From positions 2,571-12,026 of the forward strand of contig JAGVTI010000153.1 of NCBI GenBank assembly GCA_019136935.1: a DNA stretch of 9,456 nucleotides, written 5' to 3'. The notes under the pieces were generated by a model that was not told where the DNA came from, did not search any database, and saw only the letters and a list, made by a program, of their open reading frames with translations. Shown piece after piece: positions 1 to 6,368 of the stretch. Both the position numbers and the translations under genes were made by a program. Each line of letters begins with the position of its first letter. Within the stretch, counting starts at the first letter, position 1. This DNA is from Deltaproteobacteria bacterium (lineage in GTDB: Bacteria > Desulfobacterota > Syntrophia > Syntrophales > JAAYKM01).

Positions 1-855
1 GGCGTTTGCACGGGTTTTCTGGCGGCCTTTTTGAAATATTTCATCCGGATCGATTTCATAAATGGCAGCAACTTTTTCAGCAACGCGATCAAAATCGTAT
101 CCAAGCCTTTTGAGTTGGTAGCTGCGCTCAAACCGCTCTTTTGCGCTGGACAGCACGGAAAGCGCGAAATCCGAATCGCCGAGTATCCGCTCATCGCCCT
201 TGATCCGATCCATCCCCTTCAGCCGCATCTTTTTTACTTCAGCCCAACCGCCCAGGCTGCGGATCAAACCGCCGCCGACCAGTTCCGGTCGCCGGCCAAG
301 GGCAATTCCGGCTTCCACATAGGCAAGGTATCGTTTCGAAGCAATGGCCTCGCTCTCTCCAAAGTATCCGAGCACATAGCCACCATCCTGCCAGCCGCAT
401 TCGGCCTTTCCCGCCAGCAGCCTGTGGCCGCTGAAAGCATAGCGGTTGAGCGCTCCGAACTCTTTAACCATATTGGCCCTGAGCGGATTTAAGTGAATAT
501 AGCGCACCAGTTCCTTGAGGTAGGCGTCTTCCTGGCAGATAATGGATTTGTACCGGTTCTGAAACAGCTGCCCATGGCGCTTGTGACGGTGGTTGAAACT
601 GACCGCATATCCGGTCAAAAGCCGCCGCATGAGTTCGGCAAGTCCGCAAGGTCCGGAGCGAAACAGAAAATGGGCATGATTGGTCATCAAAACCCATGCA
701 TAACAGCTTGTCCGAGTTTCGGGGACAAGTTTTGACAACCGGTCGACAAAATCTTCCTGATCCGCTTGATTCCGGAATATGTCCTGGCGCTCAATTCCCC
801 GGATTATCACGTGATGCAGAATTCCGGGCGCATCCAATCTGGCTGATCTCGGCAT
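1..855 (-). CDS. REP-associated tyrosine (Y1/HUH) transposase, 3' end cut by the window edge
   Basis: The minus-strand frame is open from an ATG at 855 to position 1 with no stop, giving 285 residues. It opens with MPRSARLDAPGILHHVIIRG, the typical start of the REP-associated/IS200-like Y1 transposase family. The metal-binding HUH motif is in MTNHAHFLF (His60, His62), and the likely nucleophile is Tyr119 in LVRYIHLNPLRA. These single-strand endonucleases cut and join DNA at hairpins and are linked to REP/BIME repeats. After about residue 185 the protein continues past the catalytic core. The end, with VAAIYEIDPDEIFQKGRQKT, resembles the DNA-binding domain IV of DnaA, which some members of this group carry. 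No strong ribosome binding site precedes the ATG. The frame is intact, so the enzyme may be active. The family assignment is firm; the DnaA-like tail is inference because it is cut off. Confidence 0.93.
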   Translation of the reverse strand, partial: MPRSARLDAPGILHHVIIRGIERQDIFRNQADQEDFVDRLSKLVPETRTSCYAWVLMTNHAHFLFRSGPCGLAELMRRLLTGYAVSFNHRHKRHGQLFQNRYKSIICQEDAYLKELVRYIHLNPLRANMVKEFGALNRYAFSGHRLLAGKAECGWQDGGYVLGYFGESEAIASKRYLAYVEAGIALGRRPELVGGGLIRSLGGWAEVKKMRLKGMDRIKGDERILGDSDFALSVLSSAKERFERSYQLKRLGYDFDRVAEKVAAIYEIDPDEIFQKGRQKTRANA

Positions 856-910
856 GGGTTTTCAAATATCACAGACAGGAGCATCGTTCAAGTTAGTTAG
901 ATAGATAATT

Positions 911-930
911 AAGGACGTCCCCAAAGTCAA
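911..930. repeat. Short palindromic motif upstream of the transposase
   Basis: The sequence AAGGACGTCCCCAAAGTCAA contains the perfect 8-base palindrome GGACGTCC at 913-920. Next to it, towards the transposase, is a run with a four-base period (minus strand TATCTATCTAACTAACTT). From memory, similar text (TTTGGGGACGTCC) sits upstream of related transposases, so it may belong to the element's end. That link is inference. Confidence 0.35.
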
Positions 931-939
931 GGTTCCTCC

Positions 940-1695
940 TCAAAGTTCCTCTTTCTTGAACACGTAAATCGCCCACCCCAGTGTTTCCCGTCCCCACCTC
1001 AGGTACGCCGTCTTGCTCTCACGCACCCGCTTCAGCACGGTCTCCACATCTGGATCATCCCGATGGTCACTCGCCCAGGTTTCCGCAGCATACCACTGTA
1101 ACCCTTCATATCTATCCCAGTCATCCTGGCTGCTTACGAGTGTGTAGACCGCCTCCAATCCGTACTCTCGCCCGGCCTCGACATTCTGATAGTGTGTTCC
1201 GAAGTCGTTCCGTGACACTCCGATCGCTTCTAAATACTCTTTTTCCGGTTCATGCCGCCAGTACGGCTCTCCCACAACGATCCAACTTTCCGGGGCCGCC
1301 ATCTTCCGCAGAGCGTTCAACGTCCCCCGATGCCCGCCATAAATCCAACTCGCACCGATGCAGGCTACCAGATCAAAGCTCTCCAAGGTTTCCGGGACAT
1401 ACTTGGCCCCGTCCATCTCCAGGAAATGGAGTTGGGCATCCGGAACACGTTCTTGATGCTTCTTGTGGACGTCAGTAATGAAGTAGGGAGAGAAATCAAC
1501 TCCTGTCCCTGTTATTTGTCGGTAACGCTCTGCAAGCCTGATGAGAAACTCGCCCTTTCCAGTGGCGATATCAAGTACGCGTGCCCCAGGTTTCAGAGGC
1601 AGAAGCGTGATAAGCTGTTCAAGTTTCTCAAGATTGAACGGGTTGCAGAGAATGTGCTCCCGATGCGTGATGTCAAAGAACTTCCACATGTCCAT
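940..1695 (-). CDS. Class I SAM-dependent methyltransferase, substrate unknown
   Basis: This encodes 251 residues starting MDMWKFFDITHREHILCNPF. I chose the ATG at 1695 because AAAGGAGGTG (1704-1713) lies 8 bases upstream; a longer frame exists to 1737 but lacks such a site. The SAM-binding motif I is VLDIATGKGEF (residues 40-50), followed by an acidic strand end in GTGVDFSPYF and a later DLVACIGASWIYGG segment typical of the Rossmann-fold methyltransferases (Methyltransf_25/11 type). There is no signal peptide or membrane segment, so it is probably cytosolic. The substrate cannot be read from the sequence. It ends 84 bases before the transposase on the same strand and is divergent from the recombinase fragment; a palindrome (1738-1752) overlaps its likely promoter. 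Confidence 0.85.
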   Translation of the reverse strand: MDMWKFFDITHREHILCNPFNLEKLEQLITLLPLKPGARVLDIATGKGEFLIRLAERYRQITGTGVDFSPYFITDVHKKHQERVPDAQLHFLEMDGAKYVPETLESFDLVACIGASWIYGGHRGTLNALRKMAAPESWIVVGEPYWRHEPEKEYLEAIGVSRNDFGTHYQNVEAGREYGLEAVYTLVSSQDDWDRYEGLQWYAAETWASDHRDDPDVETVLKRVRESKTAYLRWGRETLGWAIYVFKKEEL

Positions 1696-1737
1696 GCGTA
1701 TACCACCTCCTTTATCAATGCCAGCCGAACATTTCAT

Positions 1738-1752
1738 ATACCAAGTTGGTAT
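1738..1752. promoter_or_regulatory. Operator-like palindrome upstream of the methyltransferase
   Basis: ATACCAA-G-TTGGTAT is a perfect 7-base inverted repeat around one central base, 43 bases upstream of the methyltransferase start. On the minus strand its end forms TTGGTATATG, which could serve as an extended -10 element, so a bound regulator would block transcription. The half-site GTTGGTATTT recurs at 1843-1852, inside the candidate promoter of the divergent recombinase fragment. The repeat is plain in the sequence; the regulatory role is inference. Confidence 0.45.
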
Positions 1753-1832
1753 TTCCCGAAAATCTTGCGAGAGATTACCCCTTTCTAGATCAAATAGAAA
1801 GCAAAAAACGCTGTCTTATCAGCTAAAAAGAA

Positions 1833-1861
1833 TTAACCGGCGGTTGGTATTTTGTGATAAT
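1833..1861 (+). promoter_or_regulatory. Candidate sigma70 promoter for the recombinase fragment
   Basis: TTAACC (1833-1838) and GATAAT (1856-1861) are separated by 17 bases, in an AT-rich stretch. The expected transcript start is about 20 bases before the ribosome binding site and start codon at 1889. The spacer contains the repeated half-site TTGGTAT. Confidence 0.4.
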
Positions 1862-1888
1862 AAGGACCAAAAAGGGAGTTGGTAAAAC

Positions 1889-2212
1889 ATGGGAAATATG
1901 GCACTGGAACAAAGCGATGCGCCGCCGGAATTCCCAAAATACCTTTGGGAAAAGAAACGGGTTCCGGCTAAAAATGAGCCCTTTTTTGCCTATTGGGTCA
2001 GCCGTTTTCTCGAATATGCGAGAAGGCATGAACGGCCTGTCCTCGAATATCAGGAATCGACCATTTTAGAGTTCATGAATTTCCTTGAATCTGGCTATCG
2101 TGTTCTCGACTGGCAGTACAGACAAGCGACCGACGCAATAAAACTCTATTCCCCAAAGCCCCCTGGATCTGCTCCTGGTGAAAGAACAAAGTGGGAACGA
2201 AGCTTGGCTTAG
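1889..2212 (+). pseudogene. N-terminal fragment of an integron-integrase-like tyrosine recombinase
   Basis: The frame codes for 107 residues. Residues about 15-86 resemble the N-terminal SAM-like DNA-binding domain of long tyrosine recombinases of the integron-integrase type. PFFAYWVSRFLEYARRH matches the usual 'Y-WV-RF' helix, and the later DWQYRQATDAIKLY matches the usual 'WQ--QA--A-RLY' signature. After that the sequence turns into unrelated, proline-rich residues and stops at TAG. The catalytic domain with its Arg-His-Arg-Tyr residues is absent, and I see no continuation in other frames before the deacetylase gene. GGGAG (1874-1878) lies 10 bases before the ATG, so it may still be translated. 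A working recombinase is excluded; a short DNA-binding protein is possible. The fragment points to past recombination here. Confidence 0.7.
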
Positions 2213-2288
2213 CGGGACATGATTGATCCGCGGAGAAAAGGGCCTGAGCTTGACAACCCGTAAGCCTGAAAACCAAGGGGGGTTGCGG

Positions 2289-2304
2289 TGATCAGTCATG
2301 ATCA
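2289..2304. repeat. Paired TGATCA sites before the deacetylase gene
   Basis: TGATCA occurs at 2289-2294 and again at 2299-2304. Because TGATCA is its own reverse complement, the two copies form an inverted as well as a direct repeat, 46 bases upstream of the deacetylase start. It could be an operator; no function is shown. Confidence 0.25.
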
Positions 2305-2349
2305 TAAAAATCTCATGATATCAAATATTTGTATTGAGAAGGAATTATC

Positions 2350-3021
2350 ATGAACGTCCTCGTTTTTGCGCCCCATCCGGATGACGATGTCATCGGCTGC
2401 GGGGGAGCCATTTGCGAACACAGAAGGAAGGGTGACGGCGTGACGATCGTCTACCTGACCTCGGGCGAGGCCGGAAGCCTGTCCGTTTCCCCTGGTGAAC
2501 TGGGGACCATCCGGGAAGGGGAGGCCCGGCGGGCGTCCGAAATCCTGGGTGTGGAAGACCTTGTTTTCCTTCGTTTTCCTGACGGTTATCTCGACTTTTC
2601 TCCGGTAAGTATCCGCACCCTGGTCAAACTTGTCCGGGAACACAAACCGGATGTAGTTTACCTGCCCCACGCGCAGGAAGGTCCACGGGACCACCGGGTG
2701 ACTCATGAACTTGGCCTGGAGGCGGTACGCCGGGCAGCCGGACCCTGGTTCCAGGACTGCGGAGGGGAACTTTGGCCGGTCAAGTATGTCCTGGCCTACG
2801 AGGTCTGGACGCCCATCGTTTCACCTACATATTATAACGATGTGACTCCCTGGATCGATCTCAAACTGGAGGCGCTACGCTGCCATGCCTCCCAGGTATC
2901 GACCGTGGCCTATGACGAGGCGGTCAAAGGTCTGAACCTTTATCGCGGTATTCTCTCGGGAACCGGAGATTATTGTGAAGCATTTCAGGTCATTGCCGGA
3001 AATCCGCTGGCAAGGGAGTGA
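2350..3021 (+). CDS. LmbE/PIG-L family zinc-dependent deacetylase
   Basis: This encodes 223 residues with the full PIG-L/LmbE pattern. The N-terminal strand ends in FAPHPDDDVIGCGG, where His9 and Asp12 of the PHPDD motif bind the metal. DHRVTH (residues 114-119) supplies the third ligand region. Known relatives remove acetyl groups from N-acetylglucosamine-type substrates, as in GPI, mycothiol or bacillithiol synthesis, or in sugar and antibiotic assembly. The substrate here cannot be told. AGAAGGA lies just upstream of the ATG. There is no signal peptide, so it is likely cytosolic. The gene stands alone between the recombinase remnant and convergent Smr gene, so context gives no pathway. It could serve surface-glycan or thiol-cofactor metabolism. 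Confidence 0.9.
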   Translation: MNVLVFAPHPDDDVIGCGGAICEHRRKGDGVTIVYLTSGEAGSLSVSPGELGTIREGEARRASEILGVEDLVFLRFPDGYLDFSPVSIRTLVKLVREHKPDVVYLPHAQEGPRDHRVTHELGLEAVRRAAGPWFQDCGGELWPVKYVLAYEVWTPIVSPTYYNDVTPWIDLKLEALRCHASQVSTVAYDEAVKGLNLYRGILSGTGDYCEAFQVIAGNPLARE

Positions 3022-3073
3022 TCAGATTTCTTCTGCCAAGTCATGCCGGGTTCCGAGAAACGACGTCGCAATA

Positions 3074-3151
3074 TCATTCTGAGGTGTCAACCGAAGAATC
3101 TCTTCCTTTATCATATTGTTTTCATGAGATTCTTCACTTCGTTCAGAATGA
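3074..3151. repeat. Imperfect palindromic repeat, copy 1 (REP/MITE-like)
   Basis: The outer arms TCATTCTGA (3074-3082) and TCAGAATGA (3143-3151), and the inner arms GAAGAATCTC (3093-3102) and GAGATTCTTC (3126-3135), are exact reverse complements in nested order, giving a 78-base hairpin element. The text (TCATTCTGA...GAAGAATCTC) is of a kind I recall as a dispersed intergenic repeat in many bacterial genomes. It lies between convergent genes, where it could also act in transcript ending. Confidence 0.75.
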
Positions 3152-3200
3152 CAATAGGCAGACTCATGCATCACGACATAGCCTCCATATTTCCCCTGAA

Positions 3201-3279
3201 GTCATTTCGAGCGGATGCGAGAGATTTAAAGGCATGGGTATGCGCCGCCTTCAAGAATTTTCCCTGCGGTCGAATTGAC
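3201..3279. repeat. Imperfect palindromic repeat, copy 2 (REP/MITE-like)
   Basis: Two 33-base arms, 3201-3233 (starting GTCATTTCGAGCGG) and 3247-3279 (ending CGGTCGAATTGAC), are reverse complements at about 22 of 33 positions around a 13-base centre. The arms start with GTCATTTCGA / GTCAATTCGA, related in style to the TCATTCTGA arms of copy 1. This is a second member, more decayed in the inner part, 49 bases from the first. A Y1 transposase of the family that acts on such hairpins lies at the left end of the window. Confidence 0.65.
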
Positions 3280-3283
3280 ATCC

Positions 3284-4048
3284 TTACATTGAAGCCAGAT
3301 TGAAGTTCAGCGACTGTTTTACGCCATCTTCGATGGGATGGGAGCGGCGGAACTTGCGGGAGCGGGACTGGAATTTCCGGTGCAGCGTGGCGGTATGGGG
3401 CTGTAGTAGGACATAGGTCGCGCCGGCGCCGCCTTCACAGGCCCGGGCGCTGGCAAAGGCGATGATCCATTTTCGCCAGGAGCGGCGGGTCAGCCAGTCT
3501 TTCACCAGATTTTTCAGAACCGGTTCTCCCGGTGAAGAAAGCCCCCGCCCGTGGATGATCAGGACGGACTGTTTCCCTGAAGCAATCGCGTCGGACAGAA
3601 AAGACTCCAGGGCCAATCGGGCCGCCGAAGCGGTATAACCGTGTAGATCGATGTGGCCCTGAATGGGAAAATCTCCCCGGTGAAGCCGCCGGGCCCATTC
3701 CAGCGGCAGGCGGTAACCCGTCCCTTCCATGTACTCCGGTGTATCGGATACGGTGTATCCTTCCCCCCGGACAATGAGGCGGCGCATAGCCGCCAGGGTT
3801 TCTTCCCGGTCATGAATGTCCGGGCGCCGGATGGAACAATTTTTCAAAGGCTGGCGGGGACAACGGCGATCACCGTCCAGGGGGACGACGTCCGCCATGG
3901 CGGCACGGAAAAGAGACTCTTCATCCTGCGGTGAATGTTTCTCAGTGCGGATTTTGGCTATGGCGGGCTTTCCGCCGGGGGAAACCTTAAGCTTCCGCAG
4001 GCATGCTTCCGCATCCCTGAAAGGTCGGTGGAAGGCGGCGTCTTTCAT
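3284..4048 (-). CDS. Smr (small MutS-related) domain protein
   Basis: This encodes 254 residues. The C-terminal half is a Smr domain: IDLHGYT (DLHG at residues 134-137) followed by VLIIHGRG (HGRG at 166-169), the two conserved motifs of this fold, then a GGAGATYVLL strand near 205-215. Smr domains bind or cut nucleic acids; stand-alone bacterial members have been tied to RNA cleavage at stalled ribosomes or to DNA nicking. The N-terminal ~120 residues are charged and lack a domain I can name; this two-part layout is common for proteobacterial Smr proteins. The ATG at 4048 follows AAAAGG on the minus strand. It converges on the deacetylase gene, with two palindromic repeats in the gap. The role in this cell is not known. 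Confidence 0.88.
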   Translation of the reverse strand: MKDAAFHRPFRDAEACLRKLKVSPGGKPAIAKIRTEKHSPQDEESLFRAAMADVVPLDGDRRCPRQPLKNCSIRRPDIHDREETLAAMRRLIVRGEGYTVSDTPEYMEGTGYRLPLEWARRLHRGDFPIQGHIDLHGYTASAARLALESFLSDAIASGKQSVLIIHGRGLSSPGEPVLKNLVKDWLTRRSWRKWIIAFASARACEGGAGATYVLLQPHTATLHRKFQSRSRKFRRSHPIEDGVKQSLNFNLASM

Positions 4049-4171
4049 TTCATCGCCTTTTCATCATGTTTATCATGTCATTTAAAGCTTTTTACTCGTG
4101 ATCAAATGACAATTTTGGATACCAGTGGTCTAAACCCGATTTCCGCATTCGAAATAACAACGAGGAAAACC

Positions 4172-4762
4172 TCAGAAATGAAACGGCTTACAGATTACTT
4201 CCCGGACCTTCAAATCGAAGAAACGATAACTGTTGGCGGGCTGTAAAACCAGTGCCGTATCGCACCCTTCGGCCGTGCCCCCGATGGCGATCACATTCTG
4301 GTCGGTTCGGACGAGCCCCGCATCGGCCGTCATCAGGGCGATTTCGATCGCCACCTTGGTCCCCTGGCCGAAGGTCCGGAGCGTATATGCCATAATCTCA
4401 TCGACCTGGTAGGTGTTGAGCTTGTTCCGGACTGCACGCCCGACCCCGCCGAAGGCATGCTGACCAGTGAAAATGGGGACACCCCTTTCCGTCAGTACCC
4501 GGTGGTTTTCTTCCGTGAGTTCCTGGGTATTGGGGGCGGCAAACCCCGCTACGTGAGTGACGGCGATAATCGGGGTTCCGGGAGGAAATATCTCCAGGGC
4601 CTCCAGGACCGTCCTGCCGCTGCAGGTGGCGATCAGCACATGGCGGATCCCGCCTGTTCTGAATCGCTTTGCCGCGGCTTGAAGAACGGCCCGGGTATTG
4701 ACGGGACCGGCGTTGGGGAAGTACGTGACCTGCCGTTCCCGGTTTTCCGACGATGCCGACAT
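4172..4762 (-). CDS. Free-standing pyruvate kinase C-terminal-domain-like protein
   Basis: This encodes 196 residues resembling only the C-terminal alpha/beta domain of pyruvate kinase (PK_C fold). NTRAVLQAAAKRFRTGGI followed by VLIATCSGRTVLEAL is the typical 'ENT--A---A-----I---V--S-SG-T' pattern, and GTPIIAVTHV follows. No catalytic TIM-barrel is present, so it cannot be pyruvate kinase. In full enzymes this domain binds effectors and helps tetramer contacts; stand-alone versions are known but without proven function. AAAGGAG lies 7 bases before the ATG, which settles the start. It begins 36 bases after the thioesterase stop and is probably co-transcribed with it from the promoter at 5376-5404. 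It could be a ligand-binding sensor; that is a guess. Confidence 0.82.
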   Translation of the reverse strand: MSASSENRERQVTYFPNAGPVNTRAVLQAAAKRFRTGGIRHVLIATCSGRTVLEALEIFPPGTPIIAVTHVAGFAAPNTQELTEENHRVLTERGVPIFTGQHAFGGVGRAVRNKLNTYQVDEIMAYTLRTFGQGTKVAIEIALMTADAGLVRTDQNVIAIGGTAEGCDTALVLQPANSYRFFDLKVREVICKPFHF

Positions 4763-4798
4763 GCGAGCGCTCCTTTCTCCCGGTTGCGATGAAACCCG

Positions 4799-5305
4799 TT
4801 AAAAAAGCTGGGTCTGCCTGTTGTCTTCTTTTTTCGTTTCCGGGGCTACGATGGGTTGTTCCTTGGTTTTTCGGGCCGGCTTCTCCTTTTCGGTAACGAT
4901 CAGAAAGGTTGCCGTACACCGCAGGACCGGCCGGTCCTGGTCGTTCTTGATCAGGCAGTCGCCGATGATGATCGATTTGCCTTTCTTGAACACCGTCGCC
5001 TCGGCGACCAGGTCTCCCTCCTTCACCGGGGCCAGGAAATTGCTTTTCAGCTCCACCGTCGTGAGACCTTCGTTTTCTTTCAGCAAGGGCATGATGGCGT
5101 GGGCGATGCTTTCATCGGCCATGGCCACCATGACCCCGCCCTGAACCAGCCCCGCCCCTTGAAGGTATTCCGGCCGGATGGTCATGCGGAACCGGGCGTA
5201 TCCCTCTTTGATCGATTCATATCTGATCCCCATGAAACCGAGAAAGGGATTGATTTCTGAATTTCCCTCGTGAAGCTGCTTGAGGTATGTCGCGTAATCG
5301 AACAT
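4799..5305 (-). CDS. PaaI-type hotdog-fold thioesterase
   Basis: This encodes 168 residues starting MFDYATYLKQLHEGNSEINP. The open frame extends far upstream, but the start at 5305 follows CAGGAGG with good spacing, and the homologous part begins there. The hotdog signature is GAGLVQGGVMVAMADESIAHAI (residues about 50-71), where the Asp/Glu in MADES take the place of the PaaI catalytic acid. A strand run TTVELKSNFLAPVKEGDLVAEA follows. These enzymes hydrolyse acyl-CoA thioesters, often aromatic or medium-chain, and clear dead-end CoA esters. After about residue 138 there is a charged, lysine- and glutamate-rich tail not needed for the fold. It has its own promoter and leads a likely two-gene unit with the PK-C-like gene. 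Confidence 0.88.
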   Translation of the reverse strand: MFDYATYLKQLHEGNSEINPFLGFMGIRYESIKEGYARFRMTIRPEYLQGAGLVQGGVMVAMADESIAHAIMPLLKENEGLTTVELKSNFLAPVKEGDLVAEATVFKKGKSIIIGDCLIKNDQDRPVLRCTATFLIVTEKEKPARKTKEQPIVAPETKKEDNRQTQLF

Positions 5306-5327
5306 GGTTGTTTGGACCTCCTGAAGC

Positions 5328-5366
5328 CCGGGTTGAAAAATCATCGGGTACAAATCACGAACCCGG
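5328..5366 (-). promoter_or_regulatory. Inverted repeat in the thioesterase leader
   Basis: CCGGGTT (5328-5334) and AACCCGG (5360-5366) are reverse complements around 25 bases. They lie in the predicted leader RNA between the promoter and the ribosome binding site. The near arm abuts the Shine-Dalgarno region, so the hairpin could affect translation or mRNA stability. Confidence 0.3.
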
Positions 5367-5375
5367 ATTGAAAAT

Positions 5376-5404
5376 CCTATAAATAGGAAAAGAAGGGCTG
5401 TCAA
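5376..5404 (-). promoter_or_regulatory. Sigma70-type promoter for the thioesterase / PK-C-like unit
   Basis: On the minus strand, TTGACA (5404-5399) is followed after exactly 17 bases by TATAGG (5381-5376). The -35 is a full consensus match and the -10 matches four of six. Transcription would begin near 5369, about 64 bases before the start codon at 5305. Confidence 0.6.
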
Positions 5405-5415
5405 CGGGAAAGTTA

Positions 5416-5438
5416 CGTCGGCGCCGGAGGCGCCGACG
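5416..5438 (-). terminator. Hairpin after speE, likely terminator of the speDE unit
   Basis: CGTCGGCGCC (5416-5425) and GGCGCCGACG (5429-5438) form a perfect 10-base-pair stem with a 3-base loop, 63 bases past the speE stop. On the minus strand it is followed by TAACTTTCCC, a weak T tract. The next promoter starts immediately afterwards, which fits an operon boundary. Confidence 0.5.
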
Positions 5439-5501
5439 GCGTGCCGGCGGGATGGGCCCGGTCGTTTTTCCCTGATGATGCCGAACCTCGGTATCTCCCG
5501 G

Positions 5502-6368
5502 TTACCGGAGTACATCCGCCGCAAACGGGGGCAGGACGAAGGAAGCCTTGTGCGTTTCGGCGCTGTAGTACCTGACTTGATTGTCAAACCCGGGTGGCGG
5601 TGAACGGCGCGGAATCCTGAAGTCATGTGCAAAACCGCCCCAAAAGACGCCGAGAGTCCCTCCCGGATAGGTGGGAACGGGAAACCAGGAGTAGGAGACG
5701 GACGGGAAAACCTCTTTCATCAATCCGGCGAAGGATCTGAAAAATTCGAAATGGACGATAAAAGATTCTCCCTGTGAAATAAAAATGCCTCCGGGTCGCA
5801 ACGCATTTTGGATATCCTCGAGAAAACTCTGCCGGAAAAGGGCTTCGCCGGGGCCGATCGGATCCGAAGCGTCCGAAACGATGATGTCGTAGAAACCCCT
5901 GCGCTGTCTCACGAAAACAGCGCCGTCGTCGTAATGGATGCTCACCCTGGGATCGGAAAGCCCGCATGAGAGGGAGGGGAGAAATTCACGAGAGGCGGCC
6001 ACGACGTTTCGATCTATTTCACAGAGATCAATGTGCCCGACGCCGTCATGCTTGAGCAGTTCCCGGACGGCACCGCCGTCGCCGCCGCCGACGACCAGGA
6101 CTCGCCGGGGGGCGGGGTGGCAGAAAACAGCGGGATGGATGAGCATTTCATGATAGATGAACTCATCTGCTTCCGTGCACTGCACCCGGGAATCGAGGGC
6201 CAGCATTCTGCCGCAGCTTTCCGTTTCGAATATCTGAAGCAGCTGAAACGGGGTCTGCATTTCAAGGAGCAGGGATTTGTATTGGATGGACAGGGCGCAG
6301 CCCGGCCACATCTGGCAATGTTCGTAAAACCAGCCCGATCCGGAGAGGGGATTCCGTGAAAGTCCCAT
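5502..6368 (-). CDS. speE: Spermidine synthase (polyamine aminopropyltransferase)
   Basis: This encodes 288 residues, a normal length. It transfers the aminopropyl group of decarboxylated SAM to putrescine, giving spermidine and methylthioadenosine in the cytosol. The family's order of motifs is complete: GRMLALDSRVQCTEADEFIYHEM (residues 53-75), the nucleotide-binding VLVVGGGDGG (90-99), the acidic CEID (116-119), YDDGAVF (146-152) and the catalytic-loop SDASDPIGPGEALF (165-178), where Asp166 is the likely base. Its ATG overlaps the speD stop as TAATG, so translation is probably coupled to speD. The N-terminus (WFYEHCQMWPGCALSI) fits the family's first strand. Putrescine specificity is the usual case but cannot be proven from sequence; another diamine acceptor is possible. 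Confidence 0.93.
   Translation of the reverse strand: MGLSRNPLSGSGWFYEHCQMWPGCALSIQYKSLLLEMQTPFQLLQIFETESCGRMLALDSRVQCTEADEFIYHEMLIHPAVFCHPAPRRVLVVGGGDGGAVRELLKHDGVGHIDLCEIDRNVVAASREFLPSLSCGLSDPRVSIHYDDGAVFVRQRRGFYDIIVSDASDPIGPGEALFRQSFLEDIQNALRPGGIFISQGESFIVHFEFFRSFAGLMKEVFPSVSYSWFPVPTYPGGTLGVFWGGFAHDFRIPRRSPPPGFDNQVRYYSAETHKASFVLPPFAADVLR

Noticed and set aside
981..1788. Long plus-strand frames across the methyltransferase
   Set aside because: They are antisense shadows; the minus-strand gene has clear motifs and a strong ribosome binding site.
4162..4173. GAGG-AAAA-CCTC hairpin at the end of the PK-C-like gene as a terminator
   Set aside because: The stem is only four base pairs and overlaps the stop codon, with a poor T run after it on the minus strand.
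5306..5632. N-terminal extension of the thioesterase frame to 5632
   Set aside because: The extra 109 residues cross the promoter and hairpin and overlap speE; the strong ribosome binding site is just before 5305.
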